In this document: piece by piece, positions 29,604 to 39,204 of the stretch
How the letters are laid out: every line of letters begins with the position of its first letter
Numbering within the stretch: the first letter of the stretch is position 1
Assembly: GCA_002027195.1 (NCBI GenBank)
Contig: MWJO01000020.1
Span: forward strand, 31,987 to 95,986
Length of the DNA: 64,000 nucleotides
Source of the DNA: Streptomyces sp. GKU 895
Lineage (GTDB): Bacteria > Actinomycetota > Actinomycetes > Streptomycetales > Streptomycetaceae
Direction of reading: 5' to 3'
Translations under genes and position numbers: made by a program
Notes under the pieces: generated by a model
Told to the model about the DNA's origin: nothing
What the model saw: the letters and a program-made list of their open reading frames with translations, nothing else
Databases searched by the model: none

Positions 29604-31244
29604 TCAGTGGTGGCCGTGGCCGCTCGTGATCTCCTTGTACTCCTCGACGGTGGGCTTGGCGATCTGCGACTCCTCGCCGAAGTACGCCTCGCTCAGCTTG
29701 GCGCGCAGCTTCTCGGAGCCCTTCACCTTGCGCTCGACGCCGTTCTCGTCGACCGTCGGGCCGATCTCGGCCGGCTTGTACTGCTCGTGCGCGGTGAGCG
29801 TGTGCAGCGCGTCCTGGCTGAGCGGCTCGTGCACCTCGATGAACTCACCGTGCGGCAGGCGCTTGATGATGCCGGACTCGCGGCCGTGCAGCACCTTGTC
29901 CTTGTCGCGGCGCTGGAGGCCGAGGCAGATCCGCTTGGTGACGATGAACGCGAGCACCGGCGCGACGAAGAACGCCACACGGACGAACCAGGTGATCGAG
30001 TTGATCGACAGGTGGAAGTGCGTGGCCCACAGGTCGTTTCCACCACCGACGAGCAGCACCATGTACCAGGTGATCCACGCGACGCCGAACGCCGTGCGGG
30101 TCGGGGCGTTGCGCGGGCGGTCCAGGATGTGGTGCTCGCGGCGGTCGCCGGTGACCCAGGCCTCGATGAACGGGTAGACCGCGATCGCGACGAGGACCAG
30201 CGGGAAGATCACCAGCGGGATGAACACGCCCAGGACGAGCGTGTGGCCCCAGAAGTTGATCTCCCAGCCCGGCATGACACGGATCAGGCCCTCGGAGAAG
30301 CCCATGTACCAGTCGGGCTGGGCGCCCGTGGACACCTGGTCCGGCCGGTACGGGCCCATGGACCAGATCGGGTTGATCGAGGCGATGGCCGCGATGGCCG
30401 CGATGACACCGAAGACCAGGAAGAAGAAGCCTCCGGCCTTGGCGGTGTACACCGGGAACAGCGGCATGCCGACGACGTTGTTGTTGTTCTTGCCGGGGCC
30501 CGCGTACTGCGTGTGCTTGTGGACGAACACCAGGATCAGGTGGGCCACCACGAGGCCGAGCATGATGCCCGGCAGCAGCAGGACGTGGATCGAGTAGAAG
30601 CGGGCCACGAAGTCGCCGCCCGGGAACTCGCCGCCGAACAGGAAGAACGACAGGTACGTGCCGACGATCGGCACGGACAGGATCGCGCCCTCCATGAAGC
30701 GGACACCGGTGCCGGAGAGCAGGTCGTCCGGGAGCGAGTAACCGGTGAAGCCGGTGAACATGCCCAGGACGAACAGCAGGAAGCCGAACAGCCAGTTGAC
30801 CTCACGCGGCTTGCGGAACGCACCGGTGAAGAACACGCGCATCATGTGCACGAACATGCCGGCGAGGAAGATCAGCGCCGCCCAGTGGTGGATCTGCCGG
30901 ATCAGCAGACCACCGCGCACATCGAAGGAGATGTGCATGGTCGAGTTGAACGCCTCGGACATCAGCTGTCCCTGCAGCGGGACGTAGCTGCCGTGGTACT
31001 CCACCTCGTTCATCGACGGGTGGAAGAACAGCGTCAGGTACACACCCGTGAGGATGATGATGATGAAGCTGTAGAGGCAGATCTCACCCAGCATGAACGA
31101 CCAGTGGTCGGGGAAGATCTTGCGCAGGTTGGCCTTGGCCAGGGAGTAGATCCCGAGCCGGCCGTCAGCCCAGTCGGCGAGCTTCTCGCCGGCCGGGGCC
31201 TTCCCGCGGGGGCGGGAGGACTCGTTGTTCTCGTTGGTGCTCAT
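29604..31244 (-). CDS. qcrB: cytochrome bc1 complex cytochrome b subunit
   Basis: 546 aa, menaquinol--cytochrome c reductase cytochrome b in the plasma membrane. Heme-ligand regions are present: LLIRQIHHWAALIF and SIHVLLLPGIM, with the FTGYSLPDDLLSG helix between; PDWYMGFSEG replaces the PEWY of the Qo site. The C-terminal extension (~120 residues, charged) is typical of actinobacterial QcrB. The ATG overlaps the qcrA stop by 4 bp. Last gene of ctaE-qcrC-qcrA-qcrB. Confidence 0.97.
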   Translation of the reverse strand: MSTNENNESSRPRGKAPAGEKLADWADGRLGIYSLAKANLRKIFPDHWSFMLGEICLYSFIIIILTGVYLTLFFHPSMNEVEYHGSYVPLQGQLMSEAFNSTMHISFDVRGGLLIRQIHHWAALIFLAGMFVHMMRVFFTGAFRKPREVNWLFGFLLFVLGMFTGFTGYSLPDDLLSGTGVRFMEGAILSVPIVGTYLSFFLFGGEFPGGDFVARFYSIHVLLLPGIMLGLVVAHLILVFVHKHTQYAGPGKNNNNVVGMPLFPVYTAKAGGFFFLVFGVIAAIAAIASINPIWSMGPYRPDQVSTGAQPDWYMGFSEGLIRVMPGWEINFWGHTLVLGVFIPLVIFPLVLVAIAVYPFIEAWVTGDRREHHILDRPRNAPTRTAFGVAWITWYMVLLVGGGNDLWATHFHLSINSITWFVRVAFFVAPVLAFIVTKRICLGLQRRDKDKVLHGRESGIIKRLPHGEFIEVHEPLSQDALHTLTAHEQYKPAEIGPTVDENGVERKVKGSEKLRAKLSEAYFGEESQIAKPTVEEYKEITSGHGHH

Positions 31245-32296
31245 CCGCGCTCCCAGAAAGCAGGACCGACGGGCTCCTCGAAGTCGCCGAGCGCCTCGAG
31301 GTAACCCTCCTCGTTCACACCGATGCGCAGCTGCGGCAGGGCGTGACCAGCGGGGCCGAAGATCACCCGGGCACCGTCGGAGAGGTCGAAGGTGGACTGG
31401 TGGCACGGGCACAGCACGTGGTGCGTCTGCTGCTCGTACAGGGAGATCGGGCAACCGACGTGGGTGCAGATCTTCGAGTACGCCACGATGCCGTCGTGCG
31501 ACCACTCGAGCTCGCGCTTGTCCTTGATGTTGTCCGGCTGGATCCGGACGATCATCAGGGCGGCCTTGGCGATCTCGGTCTGGAACTCCTCGTCGTGCTC
31601 CTCCAGGCCCTCGGGCTTGGCGAAGGTGAGCGAACCGACCGCGACGTCCTCGGGACGCAGCGGCTCGTTCGTGTTCATGTTGACGAGCTGGAGGCCCTTG
31701 CGCCACATGGTGTGCCGCAGCTTGGTGCCGGGCAGCGGGCCGAGGTCGCGCAGCAGCACGACACCGGCGAGCGGCACCAGGGTGAGCGCGCCGAGCATGG
31801 TGTTGCGGATCAGCTTGCGACGGCCGATCACGGACTCCTTGGTGCCCTGCTTGAAGTCCTCCATGACCTTCGCGCGGACCTCGGGAGGCGCCTCGATCGG
31901 GTGACGCTCGTCGACCATCTCCACGTCGGACATCAGGGTGCGGGCCCAGTGGACCGCGCCCGCGCCGATCGAGAAGAGGGCGACGCCGAGGGTCAGGCCG
32001 AGCGAGAAGTTCAGCGCGTTGATGTGCCCGATCGGGAAGACGTAGATCGCCTTGTCGTGCGGGACGCCGACGTACGCCGCGATGAAGCCGATCGTGGCCA
32101 GCATCGACAGCGTGAACAGCATGGCCACCACACGCTCGGACCGCTTGGCGGCCCGCTCGTCGATGTCCTGGACCCGGTGCTCGTGCGGCGGCAGGCCGGG
32201 GTCGGCGAAGGGGTCCTTGTCGTCCGCGACGCCTACCGCGCCGTGGGCGTCCTGCTCTGCGGGCAGGTTCTCTTCTGGAATGTCTTGGCTACTCAT
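31241..32296 (-). CDS. qcrA: Rieske iron-sulfur subunit of cytochrome bc1
   Basis: 351 aa. Three N-terminal membrane segments (actinobacterial type) and a C-terminal Rieske domain with both [2Fe-2S] boxes, CTHVGCPIS and CPCHQSTFD, followed by FGPAGHALPQL. Start at 32296 (MSSQDIPEE); upstream codons are open but lack support. It overlaps qcrC and qcrB by 4 bp each, so the three are translationally coupled. Confidence 0.97.
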   Translation of the reverse strand: MSSQDIPEENLPAEQDAHGAVGVADDKDPFADPGLPPHEHRVQDIDERAAKRSERVVAMLFTLSMLATIGFIAAYVGVPHDKAIYVFPIGHINALNFSLGLTLGVALFSIGAGAVHWARTLMSDVEMVDERHPIEAPPEVRAKVMEDFKQGTKESVIGRRKLIRNTMLGALTLVPLAGVVLLRDLGPLPGTKLRHTMWRKGLQLVNMNTNEPLRPEDVAVGSLTFAKPEGLEEHDEEFQTEIAKAALMIVRIQPDNIKDKRELEWSHDGIVAYSKICTHVGCPISLYEQQTHHVLCPCHQSTFDLSDGARVIFGPAGHALPQLRIGVNEEGYLEALGDFEEPVGPAFWERG

Positions 32297-33102
32297 GACT
32301 TCTTGGCCTTTGCGGTCCGAGCGGCGAGCCAGACGGCGATCGCGATCAGGCCACCGAGTCCGAACACCCACGCGAAGAGACCCTCGCTGACCGGACCGAG
32401 GCCGCCCAGCTCGAGGCCACCGGGGCTCTCGGTGTCGTCACCGTTGACCGCGTCGAGGTACGCGATGATGTCCTTCTTGTTCTGCTCCGACAGCGTGGTG
32501 TCGGGGAACGACGGCATGTTCTGCGGGCCGGTCTGCATGGCCTCGTAGATGTGCTTCGGGTCGACACCCTCGAGGCTCGGCGCGAACTTGCCGTGCGTCA
32601 GCGCACCGCCCTTGCCGGTGAAGTTGTGGCACTGCGCGCAGTTGGTGCGGAACAGCTCGCCACCCTTGGCGATGTCCGCGCCCTCCGGGCTGTACTGGTT
32701 CTTCGTCGGGACGACCGGACCGGCGCCCAGCGAGGAGATGTACGCGGCGAGCTGGTCGATCTCGGCCTGCGTGTAGATGACCTTCTTGCGCGGGACCTGG
32801 GCGCCCGGCTGCTGGGCCGGCATACGGCCGGTGCCGACCTGGAAGTCCACGGCCGCGGAGCCCACACCCACGAGGCTCGGCCCGTCGGTGGTGCCCTGAG
32901 CACCGGTGCCGTGGCAGCTGGCGCAGCCCACGGCGTAGAGCTTCTTGCCCTCCTCGATGGTGAGGGACTGGGCGGTTTCATCGGCCTGCGCCTTGTCCGC
33001 GGGCGCGAACGCGGCGTACAGCCCCCCAGTGGCCGCCAGCGCGAGGAGTAGGACGACGAGCGCCGCCAGCGGATGGCGTCGTCGTGCGGAGAGCTTTTTC
33101 AC
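32293..33102 (-). CDS. qcrC: diheme cytochrome c subunit of bc1 complex
   Basis: 269 aa. N-terminal signal/anchor segment, two heme-c sites VGCASCHGTG and NCAQCHNFTG, Met ligands in GRMPAQQ and QNMPSFP, and a C-terminal membrane helix. The diheme form replaces a soluble cytochrome c in actinobacteria and passes electrons straight to CtaC in a bcc-aa3 supercomplex (family knowledge). 82 bp follow the ctaE stop. Confidence 0.97.
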   Translation of the reverse strand: MKKLSARRRHPLAALVVLLLALAATGGLYAAFAPADKAQADETAQSLTIEEGKKLYAVGCASCHGTGAQGTTDGPSLVGVGSAAVDFQVGTGRMPAQQPGAQVPRKKVIYTQAEIDQLAAYISSLGAGPVVPTKNQYSPEGADIAKGGELFRTNCAQCHNFTGKGGALTHGKFAPSLEGVDPKHIYEAMQTGPQNMPSFPDTTLSEQNKKDIIAYLDAVNGDDTESPGGLELGGLGPVSEGLFAWVFGLGGLIAIAVWLAARTAKAKKS

Positions 33103-33184
33103 GGATTACCCCGGTGTCAGGATCTTCTGCGTCGATGCTTCTGGAAGTGCGCTTCTCGTGGAAGCGCTCGGGAACGGGCCCCGA

Positions 33185-33805
33185 CTACTTGATCATGTAG
33201 ATCGTGGCGAAGAGGCCGATCCAGACGACATCGACGAAGTGCCAGTAGTAGGACACGACGATGGCGGCCGTCGCCTGCTCGTGAGTGAACCTCTTCGCCG
33301 CGTAGGTGCGGCCGAGGACCAGCAGGAAGGCGATGAGACCGCCCGTCACGTGCAGGCCGTGGAAGCCGGTGGTCAGGTAGAAGACCGAGCCGTACGGGTC
33401 GGAGGAGAGCGAGAGCCCGTCCTTCTTGACCAGCTCGGTGTACTCGAAGACCTGACCGCCGATGAAGATCGCACCCATGATGAAGGTGACGATGAACCAG
33501 CCCCGGAGCTTCTTCACGTCACCGCGCTCGGCGGCGAACACGCCGAGCTGGCAGGTGAGGGAGGAGAGCACCAGGATCGTGGTGTTGGTGGCCGAGAACG
33601 GGAAGTTCAGGCTCTCGGCCATTTCCTTCCAGTGATCAGGACCCGTCACCGATCGCAGGGTGAAGTACATCGCGAAGAGGGCCGCGAAGAACATCAGCTC
33701 GGAACTCAGCCAGATGATGGTTCCGACGCTGGTGAGGTTCGGCCGATTGACCGACGGGTGCGCGTGCCCGGTTTCTACTGTCGTTGCTGTCGCCACGACC
33801 GACAT
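33185..33805 (-). CDS. ctaE: cytochrome c oxidase subunit III
   Basis: 206 aa, five membrane segments typical of the actinobacterial short form; conserved HVTGGLIAF and the C-terminal [15 protein letters not shown] block are present. It is the first gene of the ctaE-qcrCAB operon. Its ATG sits in the middle of a perfect palindrome. Confidence 0.96.
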   Translation of the reverse strand: MSVVATATTVETGHAHPSVNRPNLTSVGTIIWLSSELMFFAALFAMYFTLRSVTGPDHWKEMAESLNFPFSATNTTILVLSSLTCQLGVFAAERGDVKKLRGWFIVTFIMGAIFIGGQVFEYTELVKKDGLSLSSDPYGSVFYLTTGFHGLHVTGGLIAFLLVLGRTYAAKRFTHEQATAAIVVSYYWHFVDVVWIGLFATIYMIK

Positions 33806-33815
33806 TATGTCGGTC
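33797..33815. promoter_or_regulatory. perfect 9-bp inverted repeat spanning the ctaE start codon
   Basis: GACCGACAT-T-ATGTCGGTC on the + strand. In ctaE mRNA it can fold as GACCGAC/GTCGGTC with a 5-nt ATAAT loop that includes the A and T of the start codon. It could be an operator or a translational control hairpin. Confidence 0.5.
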
Positions 33816-33983
33816 GCTTATCCCGCCCTCACTCCGGGGGGTGCCGTTCGGAGTGTTCGCACCGTGTGTACTGCCCGGATGGCCCATCGCAGGCATGTTC
33901 CAGCGGGTGTTGACGCGCTGTTCAAGGGAGTAGCATCCGCGGCAACTGTTCTGTCCGTACGACGCTGATGTCACGGAGGAAGC

Positions 33984-34385
33984 ATGCAGGCGACCGCCAC
34001 GGTGCTGGTCTACAGCGACGACGCCAACACCCGCGAGCAGGTACGGCTCGCGACCGGCCGGCGGCCGGCTCCGGACGTCCCGGTGGTCGAGTTCGTGGAG
34101 TGCGCCACGCCTGCGGCGGTGCTCAAGGAGCTGGACCGGGGCGGGATCGACGTCTGTGTGCTGGACGGCGAGGCCGTACCGATGGGCGGCATGGGGCTGT
34201 GCCGCCAGATCAAGGACGAGGTCTTCAACTCCCCGCCGGTGCTGCTGCTGATCGGCCGCCCGCAGGACGCATGGCTGGCCACCTGGAGCCGCGCCGAGAG
34301 CGCTGTGACGCACCCGGTGGACCCGGTGGAGTTCGCCTCGGCACTGGCCTCCCTGCTGCGCCAGAAGCGGGCCCTGAGCGCCTGA
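33984..34385 (+). CDS. orphan pseudo-receiver domain protein
   Basis: 133 aa, a single receiver-like fold: SDD near the N-terminus, an Asp in VCVLDGEAVPMGG, and a C-terminal THPVDP where true receivers have Lys-Pro. The missing Lys suggests phosphorylation-independent signalling. No output domain. It is divergent from ctaE (178-bp gap) and may share its promoter region. A TTGACG at 33910-33915 with TAGCAT at 33931-33936 has only a 15-nt spacer, so I do not call it. Confidence 0.8.
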   Translation: MQATATVLVYSDDANTREQVRLATGRRPAPDVPVVEFVECATPAAVLKELDRGGIDVCVLDGEAVPMGGMGLCRQIKDEVFNSPPVLLLIGRPQDAWLATWSRAESAVTHPVDPVEFASALASLLRQKRALSA

Positions 34386-34443
34386 AGGGGCCTGGGCGGC
34401 GGGATGGGTCCAGGAGCCTCAGGGGAAGCCTGAGAAGCGGCCT

Positions 34444-35706
34444 CTAGACGCTCTCCGGCCGCAGTCGGGCCCGCTGCTCGGCGCTGGGGGCCTCAGGGGT
34501 GCCGGCGGTCAGGGCGCTGCCCTTGCGCCACTTGTTCCACTTGAGGTTCCAGTCGCCGAAGCCGTTGCCGAAGGTCTCCATGGTGTCGCCGTTCGAGTTG
34601 ACGACCTTCACCACGTCGCCCTCGTGGACGGTGTCGAAGAACCACTCGGCGTTGCCGGTGCTCATGCCGGTGCAGCCGTGGCTGACGTTCTCGTAGCCCT
34701 GGGAGCCGACCGACCAGGGGGCGGCGTGCACGTACTCGCCGCTCCAGGTGACCCGGGTCGCGTAGTAGACCGGCAGGTCGTACGACTCGGACGAGCCCTC
34801 GGCGATGCCGATGCTGGTGCCGCGCATCCGTACGAAGTACTCCTTGCCGAGGACGACCTTGACGCCGTTGCGGGTGTCGAAGCCGGGCTTGCCGGTGGTG
34901 ACCGGGAGCTCCTTGATGACCTCGCCGTTCTTGTAGACCGTCATGCTGTGTGACGAGGCGTCCGTCACCGCGATGATGCGGTCCCCGGTGGTCAGTCTGA
35001 GGGGCTTCGTCCGACCGCCCCACAAGCGGTCGCTGATCTTCACTCCGTCCAGGTTGCTGCGGACCTGGATCGTGGCGTGGGCGGGCCAGTACTCCTTGGG
35101 GCGGTAGTGCAGTTCCTTGTCGTCCACCCAGTACCAGGCGCCCTCTGTGGCGGGCATCGAGTCGACCTTGAGGGCGCGCTCGACGACGGCCCGCTGTGCC
35201 TTGTCCTTGACGGGCTTGTTCAGCTTGGCCGTGATGGGCTGGCCGACGCCGTACTTGCCCGCCTTGGGGCCGAAGGTGACCTTCAGGCGCTTCTTGGTGG
35301 TGGGCTTGCCGGTGTCGAAGGCGAGGACCCGGCGGCCGGGCGCCCCGTCCTCGTCCTCGGTGCTCACCCGGACCGTGTAGTGGGCGCTGGCGGCCAGCGG
35401 GGTGGTGCTGTGCCACCGGGTGCCGTCGGCGGACAGTTCGCCCGCCACATGGCGTCCCGTGGCGTCCATGGCCGTGACGTCGGTGATGCGCCCGTCGTCG
35501 TCCTCGGCGGTGACCTCCAGGGGCTTGTCCGGGTCGGCCTTCTTGCCGTCGCCGGAGGGGCCGTTGAAGGAGATCTGGTCCGCCGCGTCGTACGGCGCCG
35601 CCGACAGCGGGTTGCCGTCGCTGCTGCAGGCGGTGGCGCCCGCGGTGACGGCGAGCACCAGCAAGGTGCAGGAGAGAACGGTGCGCGTGCGCGGAGTGTG
35701 GCTCAT
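34444..35706 (-). CDS. L,D-transpeptidase lipoprotein with Ig-like domains
   Basis: 420 aa. The signal peptide ends in lipobox TAGATAC. Two Ig-like domains (about 45-230, containing LKVTFGPKAGKYGVGQPI) precede a YkuD catalytic domain with VSHGCTGMS (nucleophile Cys) and an upstream His region, EYVHAAPWS. It makes 3-3 cross-links in peptidoglycan (family). The layout matches mycobacterial LdtMt2-type enzymes. An in-frame GTG at 35715 is an alternative start. Confidence 0.92.
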   Translation of the reverse strand: MSHTPRTRTVLSCTLLVLAVTAGATACSSDGNPLSAAPYDAADQISFNGPSGDGKKADPDKPLEVTAEDDDGRITDVTAMDATGRHVAGELSADGTRWHSTTPLAASAHYTVRVSTEDEDGAPGRRVLAFDTGKPTTKKRLKVTFGPKAGKYGVGQPITAKLNKPVKDKAQRAVVERALKVDSMPATEGAWYWVDDKELHYRPKEYWPAHATIQVRSNLDGVKISDRLWGGRTKPLRLTTGDRIIAVTDASSHSMTVYKNGEVIKELPVTTGKPGFDTRNGVKVVLGKEYFVRMRGTSIGIAEGSSESYDLPVYYATRVTWSGEYVHAAPWSVGSQGYENVSHGCTGMSTGNAEWFFDTVHEGDVVKVVNSNGDTMETFGNGFGDWNLKWNKWRKGSALTAGTPEAPSAEQRARLRPESV

Positions 35707-35818
35707 GTACTTCACGCTAGGAACGTTCGTCGGCAGCGGCGCGGCGAGTAACTCGTACGAGGGACGGATACTGCTGCATCCGGCCATCGGGGCTGCTGCA
35801 AGGCTGCTGCAAAAGCGG

Positions 35819-35852
35819 GAGCCCGGACGCTCCTGACGGAGTGTCCGGGCTC
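35819..35852. terminator. hairpin terminator downstream of ctaF
   Basis: GAGCCCGGAC pairs with GTCCGGGCTC, with inner GCTCC/GGAGT-type pairing. It lies 20 bp beyond the ctaF stop and upstream of the L,D-transpeptidase start, ending the ctaCDF transcript. Confidence 0.7.
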
Positions 35853-35871
35853 TCGTTGAGCTCAGGCCGTG

Positions 35872-36270
35872 CTACTGGGTGCGGTTCTCACCGCGGTAGT
35901 ACTCGAAGACCCAGCCCCACAGGCCGACCAGGATCAGCGGCGCGGAGAAGTACATCAGCCACCAGCCGATCGCGATCGACAGGAAGGCGAGCGCGCCACC
36001 GATCGCCAGGGACAGCGGCTGCCAGCTGTGCGGGCTGAAGAACCCGACCTCGCCGGCGTCGTCCGCGACGTCCGCCTCCTTGTTGTCCTGCGCGCCCGCG
36101 TCGACCCGCCGGGCCGTGAAGCCCAGGTAGAAGCCGACCATGATGCACAGGCCGAAGGCCAGGAAGAGGGCCGTGGTACCGGCCGGCTCCTTCGACCACA
36201 CGCCATAGACGACCGCCATGGCGAGGACGAAGACGCTCAGCCACATGAACATCTTGCCCTGGATCTTCAC
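35872..36270 (-). CDS. ctaF: cytochrome c oxidase subunit IV
   Basis: 132 aa with four hydrophobic segments ([69 protein letters not shown]). This is the small actinobacterial subunit IV. GTG start overlaps the ctaD stop by 4 bp. [11 protein letters not shown]-terminus follows the last helix. Confidence 0.93.
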   Translation of the reverse strand: MKIQGKMFMWLSVFVLAMAVVYGVWSKEPAGTTALFLAFGLCIMVGFYLGFTARRVDAGAQDNKEADVADDAGEVGFFSPHSWQPLSLAIGGALAFLSIAIGWWLMYFSAPLILVGLWGWVFEYYRGENRTQ

Positions 36271-38003
36271 TTGCCGGCCTCCTTGCCACCAGCGAGCGCC
36301 TTCTCACCGTGAGGCGCGTTCTCGAGCTGGTCGAGAGCGGCGATCTCCGGGTGGTGCAGGTCGAACGCCGGGGATTCGCTGCGGATACGGGGCAGGGTGA
36401 GGAAGTTGTGCCGCGGCGGCGGGCAGGACGTCGCCCACTCGAGCGAACGGCCGTAGCCCCACGGGTCGTCGACGCCGACCGGCTTGCCGTACTTGGCCGT
36501 CTTCCACACGTTGTAGAGGAACGGAAGGATCGACGCGCCGAGCACGAACGAGCTGATCGTCGAGATCGTGTTCAGAGCCGTGAAGCCGTCGGCCGCCAGG
36601 TAGTCGGCGTAACGCCGCGGCATGCCCTCCGCGCCCAGCCAGTGCTGGACGAGGAACGTGCCGTGGAAGCCGATGAACAGCGTCCAGAACGTGATCTTGC
36701 CGAGGCGCTCGTCGAGCATCTTGCCGGTCATCTTCGGCCACCAGAAGTGGAAGCCGGAGAACATCGCGAAGACGACGGTGCCGAAGACGACGTAGTGGAA
36801 GTGCGCCACCACGAAGTACGAGTCGGACACGTGGAAGTCCATCGGCGGCGAGGCCAGGATGACACCGGTCAGACCACCGAAGGTGAAGGTGATGAGGAAG
36901 CCGGTGGCCCAGAGCATCGGTGTCTCGAAGGACAGCGAGCCCTTCCACATCGTGCCGATCCAGTTGAAGAACTTCACGCCGGTCGGAACGGCGATGAGGA
37001 ACGTCATGAAGGAGAAGAACGGCAGCAGCACACCGCCGGTGACGTACATGTGGTGGGCCCACACCGTCACGGACAGGCCGGCGATCGCGATCGTGGCGCC
37101 GATCAGGCCCATGTAGCCGAACATCGGCTTGCGGGAGAAGACCGGGATGACCTCGGAGATGATGCCGAAGAACGGCAGCGCGATGATGTACACCTCTGGA
37201 TGGCCGAAGAACCAGAAGAGGTGTTGCCACAGCAGGGCCCCGCCGTTGGCGGCGTCGAAGACGTGGGCGCCGAACTTGCGGTCCGCCTCCAGCGCGAACA
37301 GCGCGGCCGCGAGGACCGGGAAGGCGAGCAGGACCAGGACGGCGGTCAGCAGCACGTTCCACACGAAGATCGGCATGCGGAACATGGTCATGCCCGGCGC
37401 GCGCATGCAGATGATGGTGGTGATGAAGTTGACCGAGCCGAGGATGGTGCCGAAGCCGGAGAAGGCCAGACCCATGATCCACATGTCGGCGCCGACACCC
37501 GGGCTGCGGACGGCGTCGGAGAGCGGGCTGTAGGCGAACCAGCCGAAGTCGGCCGCGCCCTGCGGGGTGAGGAAGCCGCCGACCGCGATGAGCGAGCCGA
37601 ACAGGTACAGCCAGTAGGCGAACATGTTCAGGCGGGGGAAGGCGACGTCGGGGGCGCCGATCTGGAGCGGCATGATCCAGTTCGCGAAGCCGGCGAACAG
37701 CGGCGTCGCGAACATCAGCAGCATGATCGTGCCGTGCATCGTGAACGCCTGGTTGAACTGCTCGTTCGACATGATCTGCAGACCAGGCCGGGCGAGCTCG
37801 GCGCGCATGAGCAGCGCCATCACGCCACCGATGCAGAAGAACGCGAACGACGTGACGAGGTACAGCGTCCCGATCGTCTTGTGGTCAGTGGTGGTGAGCC
37901 ACTTGATCACGACGTTGCCGGGCTGCTTGCGCCGGACCGGCAGCTCGTCTGAGTAATGTCCCTCAGCTGCCGCGGCACCCTGGGGTTCGTTGAGGATGCT
38001 CAC
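36267..38003 (-). CDS. ctaD: cytochrome c oxidase subunit I
   Basis: 578 aa from GTG 38003. Catalytic core of the aa3 oxidase with twelve membrane helices. The CuB/heme region contains [10 protein letters not shown] (His-Tyr cross-link pair), [10 protein letters not shown], and [11 protein letters not shown] for heme a/a3 ligands. It overlaps ctaC and ctaF by 4 bp each, so ctaC-ctaD-ctaF is one translationally coupled operon. Confidence 0.97.
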   Translation of the reverse strand: MSILNEPQGAAAAEGHYSDELPVRRKQPGNVVIKWLTTTDHKTIGTLYLVTSFAFFCIGGVMALLMRAELARPGLQIMSNEQFNQAFTMHGTIMLLMFATPLFAGFANWIMPLQIGAPDVAFPRLNMFAYWLYLFGSLIAVGGFLTPQGAADFGWFAYSPLSDAVRSPGVGADMWIMGLAFSGFGTILGSVNFITTIICMRAPGMTMFRMPIFVWNVLLTAVLVLLAFPVLAAALFALEADRKFGAHVFDAANGGALLWQHLFWFFGHPEVYIIALPFFGIISEVIPVFSRKPMFGYMGLIGATIAIAGLSVTVWAHHMYVTGGVLLPFFSFMTFLIAVPTGVKFFNWIGTMWKGSLSFETPMLWATGFLITFTFGGLTGVILASPPMDFHVSDSYFVVAHFHYVVFGTVVFAMFSGFHFWWPKMTGKMLDERLGKITFWTLFIGFHGTFLVQHWLGAEGMPRRYADYLAADGFTALNTISTISSFVLGASILPFLYNVWKTAKYGKPVGVDDPWGYGRSLEWATSCPPPRHNFLTLPRIRSESPAFDLHHPEIAALDQLENAPHGEKALAGGKEAGK

Positions 38004-38959
38004 AGGTTGTTCGTCTCCCGGTTCTTCTCGTGGGCGGTCTGCTCGATGCCCGCGGGAACGTAACCGGTCTGCCCCTTCTTGGCGAGGTCCTTGAGGTGCT
38101 GCTCGTAGCGCTCGGGGGAGACGACCTTCACGTTGAACAGCATCCGGGAGTGGTCGACGCCGCAGAGCTCGGCGCACTTGCCCAGGAAGGTGCCCTCCTT
38201 GTTGGGGGTCACCTGGAAGGAGTTGGTGTGGCCCGGGATGACGTCCTGCTTCATGAGGAACGGCACCACCCAGAAGGAGTGGATGACGTCACGCGAGGTG
38301 AGCACGAAGCGGACCGTCTTGCCCTTGGGCAGCCACAGCGTGGGACCCGGGTTGTTGGTCTGCGGGTTCCGCGTGCCGGGCGTACCGACGTCGTAGACAC
38401 CGCCGGCGTTCGCCGGGAAGTCCTTCTTGAACCGGTCCGGAATGGCGTCCAGGTTCTTGTCGGTCTTCGCGTCGCCGGTGGAACCGTCGACGTTCTCGAT
38501 GTAGTTGAAGCCCCAGCTCCACTGGAAGCCGACCACGTTCACAGTGACGTCGGGCTTCTTGTCGAGGCTGAGGAGCTTCGACTCGTCGCGGGCCGTGAAG
38601 TAGAACAGCACCGAGACGATGATGAGCGGGACCACGGTGTACAGCGCCTCGATGGGCATGTTGTACCGGGTCTGCGGAGGAACTTCGACCTTCGTGCGGC
38701 TGCGCCGGTGGAAGAAAGCACTCCACAGGATCAGGCCCCACACCAGCACGCCGGTGGCCAGCGCGGCAGCCCAGGAGCCCTGCCACAGGGAGAGGATCCG
38801 CGGAGCCTCTTCCGTGGTCGGGGTGGGCATACCAAGGCGGGGGAAGTCCTTGTATGTGCAACCGGTGGCGGTCGCCAGGACCAGGCCCGCGGTCATTGCC
38901 TGCAGCAGCTTCCGCCGCATCGGGCGCCGCGGCGAGCGGTCGGAGCCGTTGGGACTCAC
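38000..38959 (-). CDS. ctaC: cytochrome c oxidase subunit II
   Basis: 319 aa from GTG 38959. Lipoprotein signal ending in TATGC. Two membrane helices then the CuA cupredoxin domain with [18 protein letters not shown] and the CuA ligand loop [13 protein letters not shown], complete. It receives electrons from the diheme QcrC. First gene of ctaCDF; 245 bp to the divergent cysteine desulfurase gene. Confidence 0.97.
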   Translation of the reverse strand: MSPNGSDRSPRRPMRRKLLQAMTAGLVLATATGCTYKDFPRLGMPTPTTEEAPRILSLWQGSWAAALATGVLVWGLILWSAFFHRRSRTKVEVPPQTRYNMPIEALYTVVPLIIVSVLFYFTARDESKLLSLDKKPDVTVNVVGFQWSWGFNYIENVDGSTGDAKTDKNLDAIPDRFKKDFPANAGGVYDVGTPGTRNPQTNNPGPTLWLPKGKTVRFVLTSRDVIHSFWVVPFLMKQDVIPGHTNSFQVTPNKEGTFLGKCAELCGVDHSRMLFNVKVVSPERYEQHLKDLAKKGQTGYVPAGIEQTAHEKNRETNNL

Positions 38960-39156
38960 GTAGCGCCTTCCCGAGAGTCTCGCCCGCGCGTGTTGGCTGC
39001 GGCCTGCCTTACTCGGTGGTCGGTCGCCGCCCTGCGTCGGGCAGGGGTTTGGATGTTTATGCGGACCAAACCCTAGCCGACGCGTTCTGGGGGTTCGCGG
39101 GGAGGGGTGCCTAGTGGGCGGGGTGGTTCGCTGGATTGGCGGCTGCGGGTTGGTTT

Positions 39157-39184
39157 GGGCTGATCGCGCAGTTCCCCGCGCCCC
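39157..39184. repeat. dispersed Streptomyces intergenic repeat, copy 2
   Basis: Core CGCGCAGTTCCCCGCGCCCC at 39165-39184, identical to the copy at 5053-5072; GGGCTGAT precedes it. It lies 20 bp before the cysteine desulfurase start, so it could affect that gene's expression. I recall the motif as widespread in the genus. Confidence 0.7.
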
Positions 39185-39204
39185 TGGGGAGTTAGCGTTG
39201 CGGT

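Noticed and set aside
33910..33936. Promoter TTGACG/TAGCAT for the pseudo-receiver gene
   Set aside because: The spacer is 15 nt, too short for a convincing sigma-70-type promoter.
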